Shown: positions 13,938 to 13,968 of the stretch, piece after piece
How the letters are laid out: each line of letters opens with the position of its first letter
Position numbering within the stretch: position 1 is the stretch's first letter
NCBI GenBank assembly: GCA_965230635.1
Contig: CBDDLJ010000006.1
Coordinates: forward strand, 1-13,968
DNA: 13,968 nt
Direction: 5' to 3'
Origin: CBDDLJ01 sp965230635
GTDB lineage: Bacteria; Pseudomonadota; Gammaproteobacteria; UBA1113
The notes under the pieces: generated by a model
Databases searched by the model: none
The model's input: the letters and a program-made list of their open reading frames with translations, nothing else
Told to the model about the DNA's origin: nothing
Program-made: the position numbers and the translations under genes

Positions 13938-13968
13938 ATGCTTCATCCTAATCACTCGACCCTAGAAA
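13938..13968 (+). CDS. Start of unidentified gene, cut by window end
   Basis: Ten codons are visible (MLHPNHSTLE) after a strong ribosome binding site, and the frame is open to the window edge. This is not the start of ribosomal protein S1, which usually follows cmk. Too little is present to name a family. It has its own upstream space of more than 100 bases, so it probably has its own promoter. Confidence 0.5.
   Translation, partial: MLHPNHSTLE

Overview
The window is a stretch of low-GC chromosome from a gammaproteobacterium. The gene order thrS-infC-rpmI-rplT-pheS-pheT-ihfA with tRNA-Val in front, the cysteine-bearing insert in PheS and the class II EPSP synthase recall the Coxiella/Legionella (Legionellales) and neighbouring host-associated lineages. 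Degraded gene fragments at both ends and a transposase remnant suggest a genome that is or was shrinking. The exact taxon cannot be fixed from sequence reading alone.

Layout. (1) 1-346: an unidentified gene broken by frameshifts in A-runs. (2) 347-2484: rmuC (minus) and a divergent family 4 uracil-DNA glycosylase (plus), both DNA-maintenance genes. (3) 2485-3119: a 635-bp non-coding, AT-rich region with three TTAR-poly(T) repeats, four DnaA-box matches (two in an inverted pair), a 17-nt direct repeat carrying perfect DnaA boxes and two related palindromes. This is the most unusual stretch: a candidate replication origin or DnaA-binding/titration locus. (4) 3120-10075: tRNA-Val(GAC) followed closely by the translation operon thrS, infC (AUU start), rpmI, rplT, pheS, pheT and ihfA, all plus strand. 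(5) 10076-10230: a spacer holding a near-perfect 22-bp hairpin. (6) 10231-13146: tRNA-Pro(GGG), aroA (class II EPSP synthase), plsC and cmk, all plus strand. (7) 13147-13937: a gene-poor stretch with hairpins and a truncated minus-strand transposase, where most gammaproteobacteria have rpsA. (8) From 13938: the start of an unidentified gene with a strong ribosome binding site, cut by the window end.

How it fits together. The central block makes translation components (two tRNA synthetases, IF3, L35, L20, two tRNAs) plus the IHF alpha subunit. The aroA-plsC-cmk block covers the last-but-one step of chorismate synthesis, phosphatidic acid synthesis and CMP recycling. Both blocks start with a tRNA lying only 37 nt (thrS) or 15 nt (aroA) before the first reading frame, so tRNA processing probably creates the mRNA 5' ends. 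I see no complete novel multi-gene system; the non-core signals are the DnaA-box region, the intergenic hairpins, the class II AroA and the rearranged, decaying edges.
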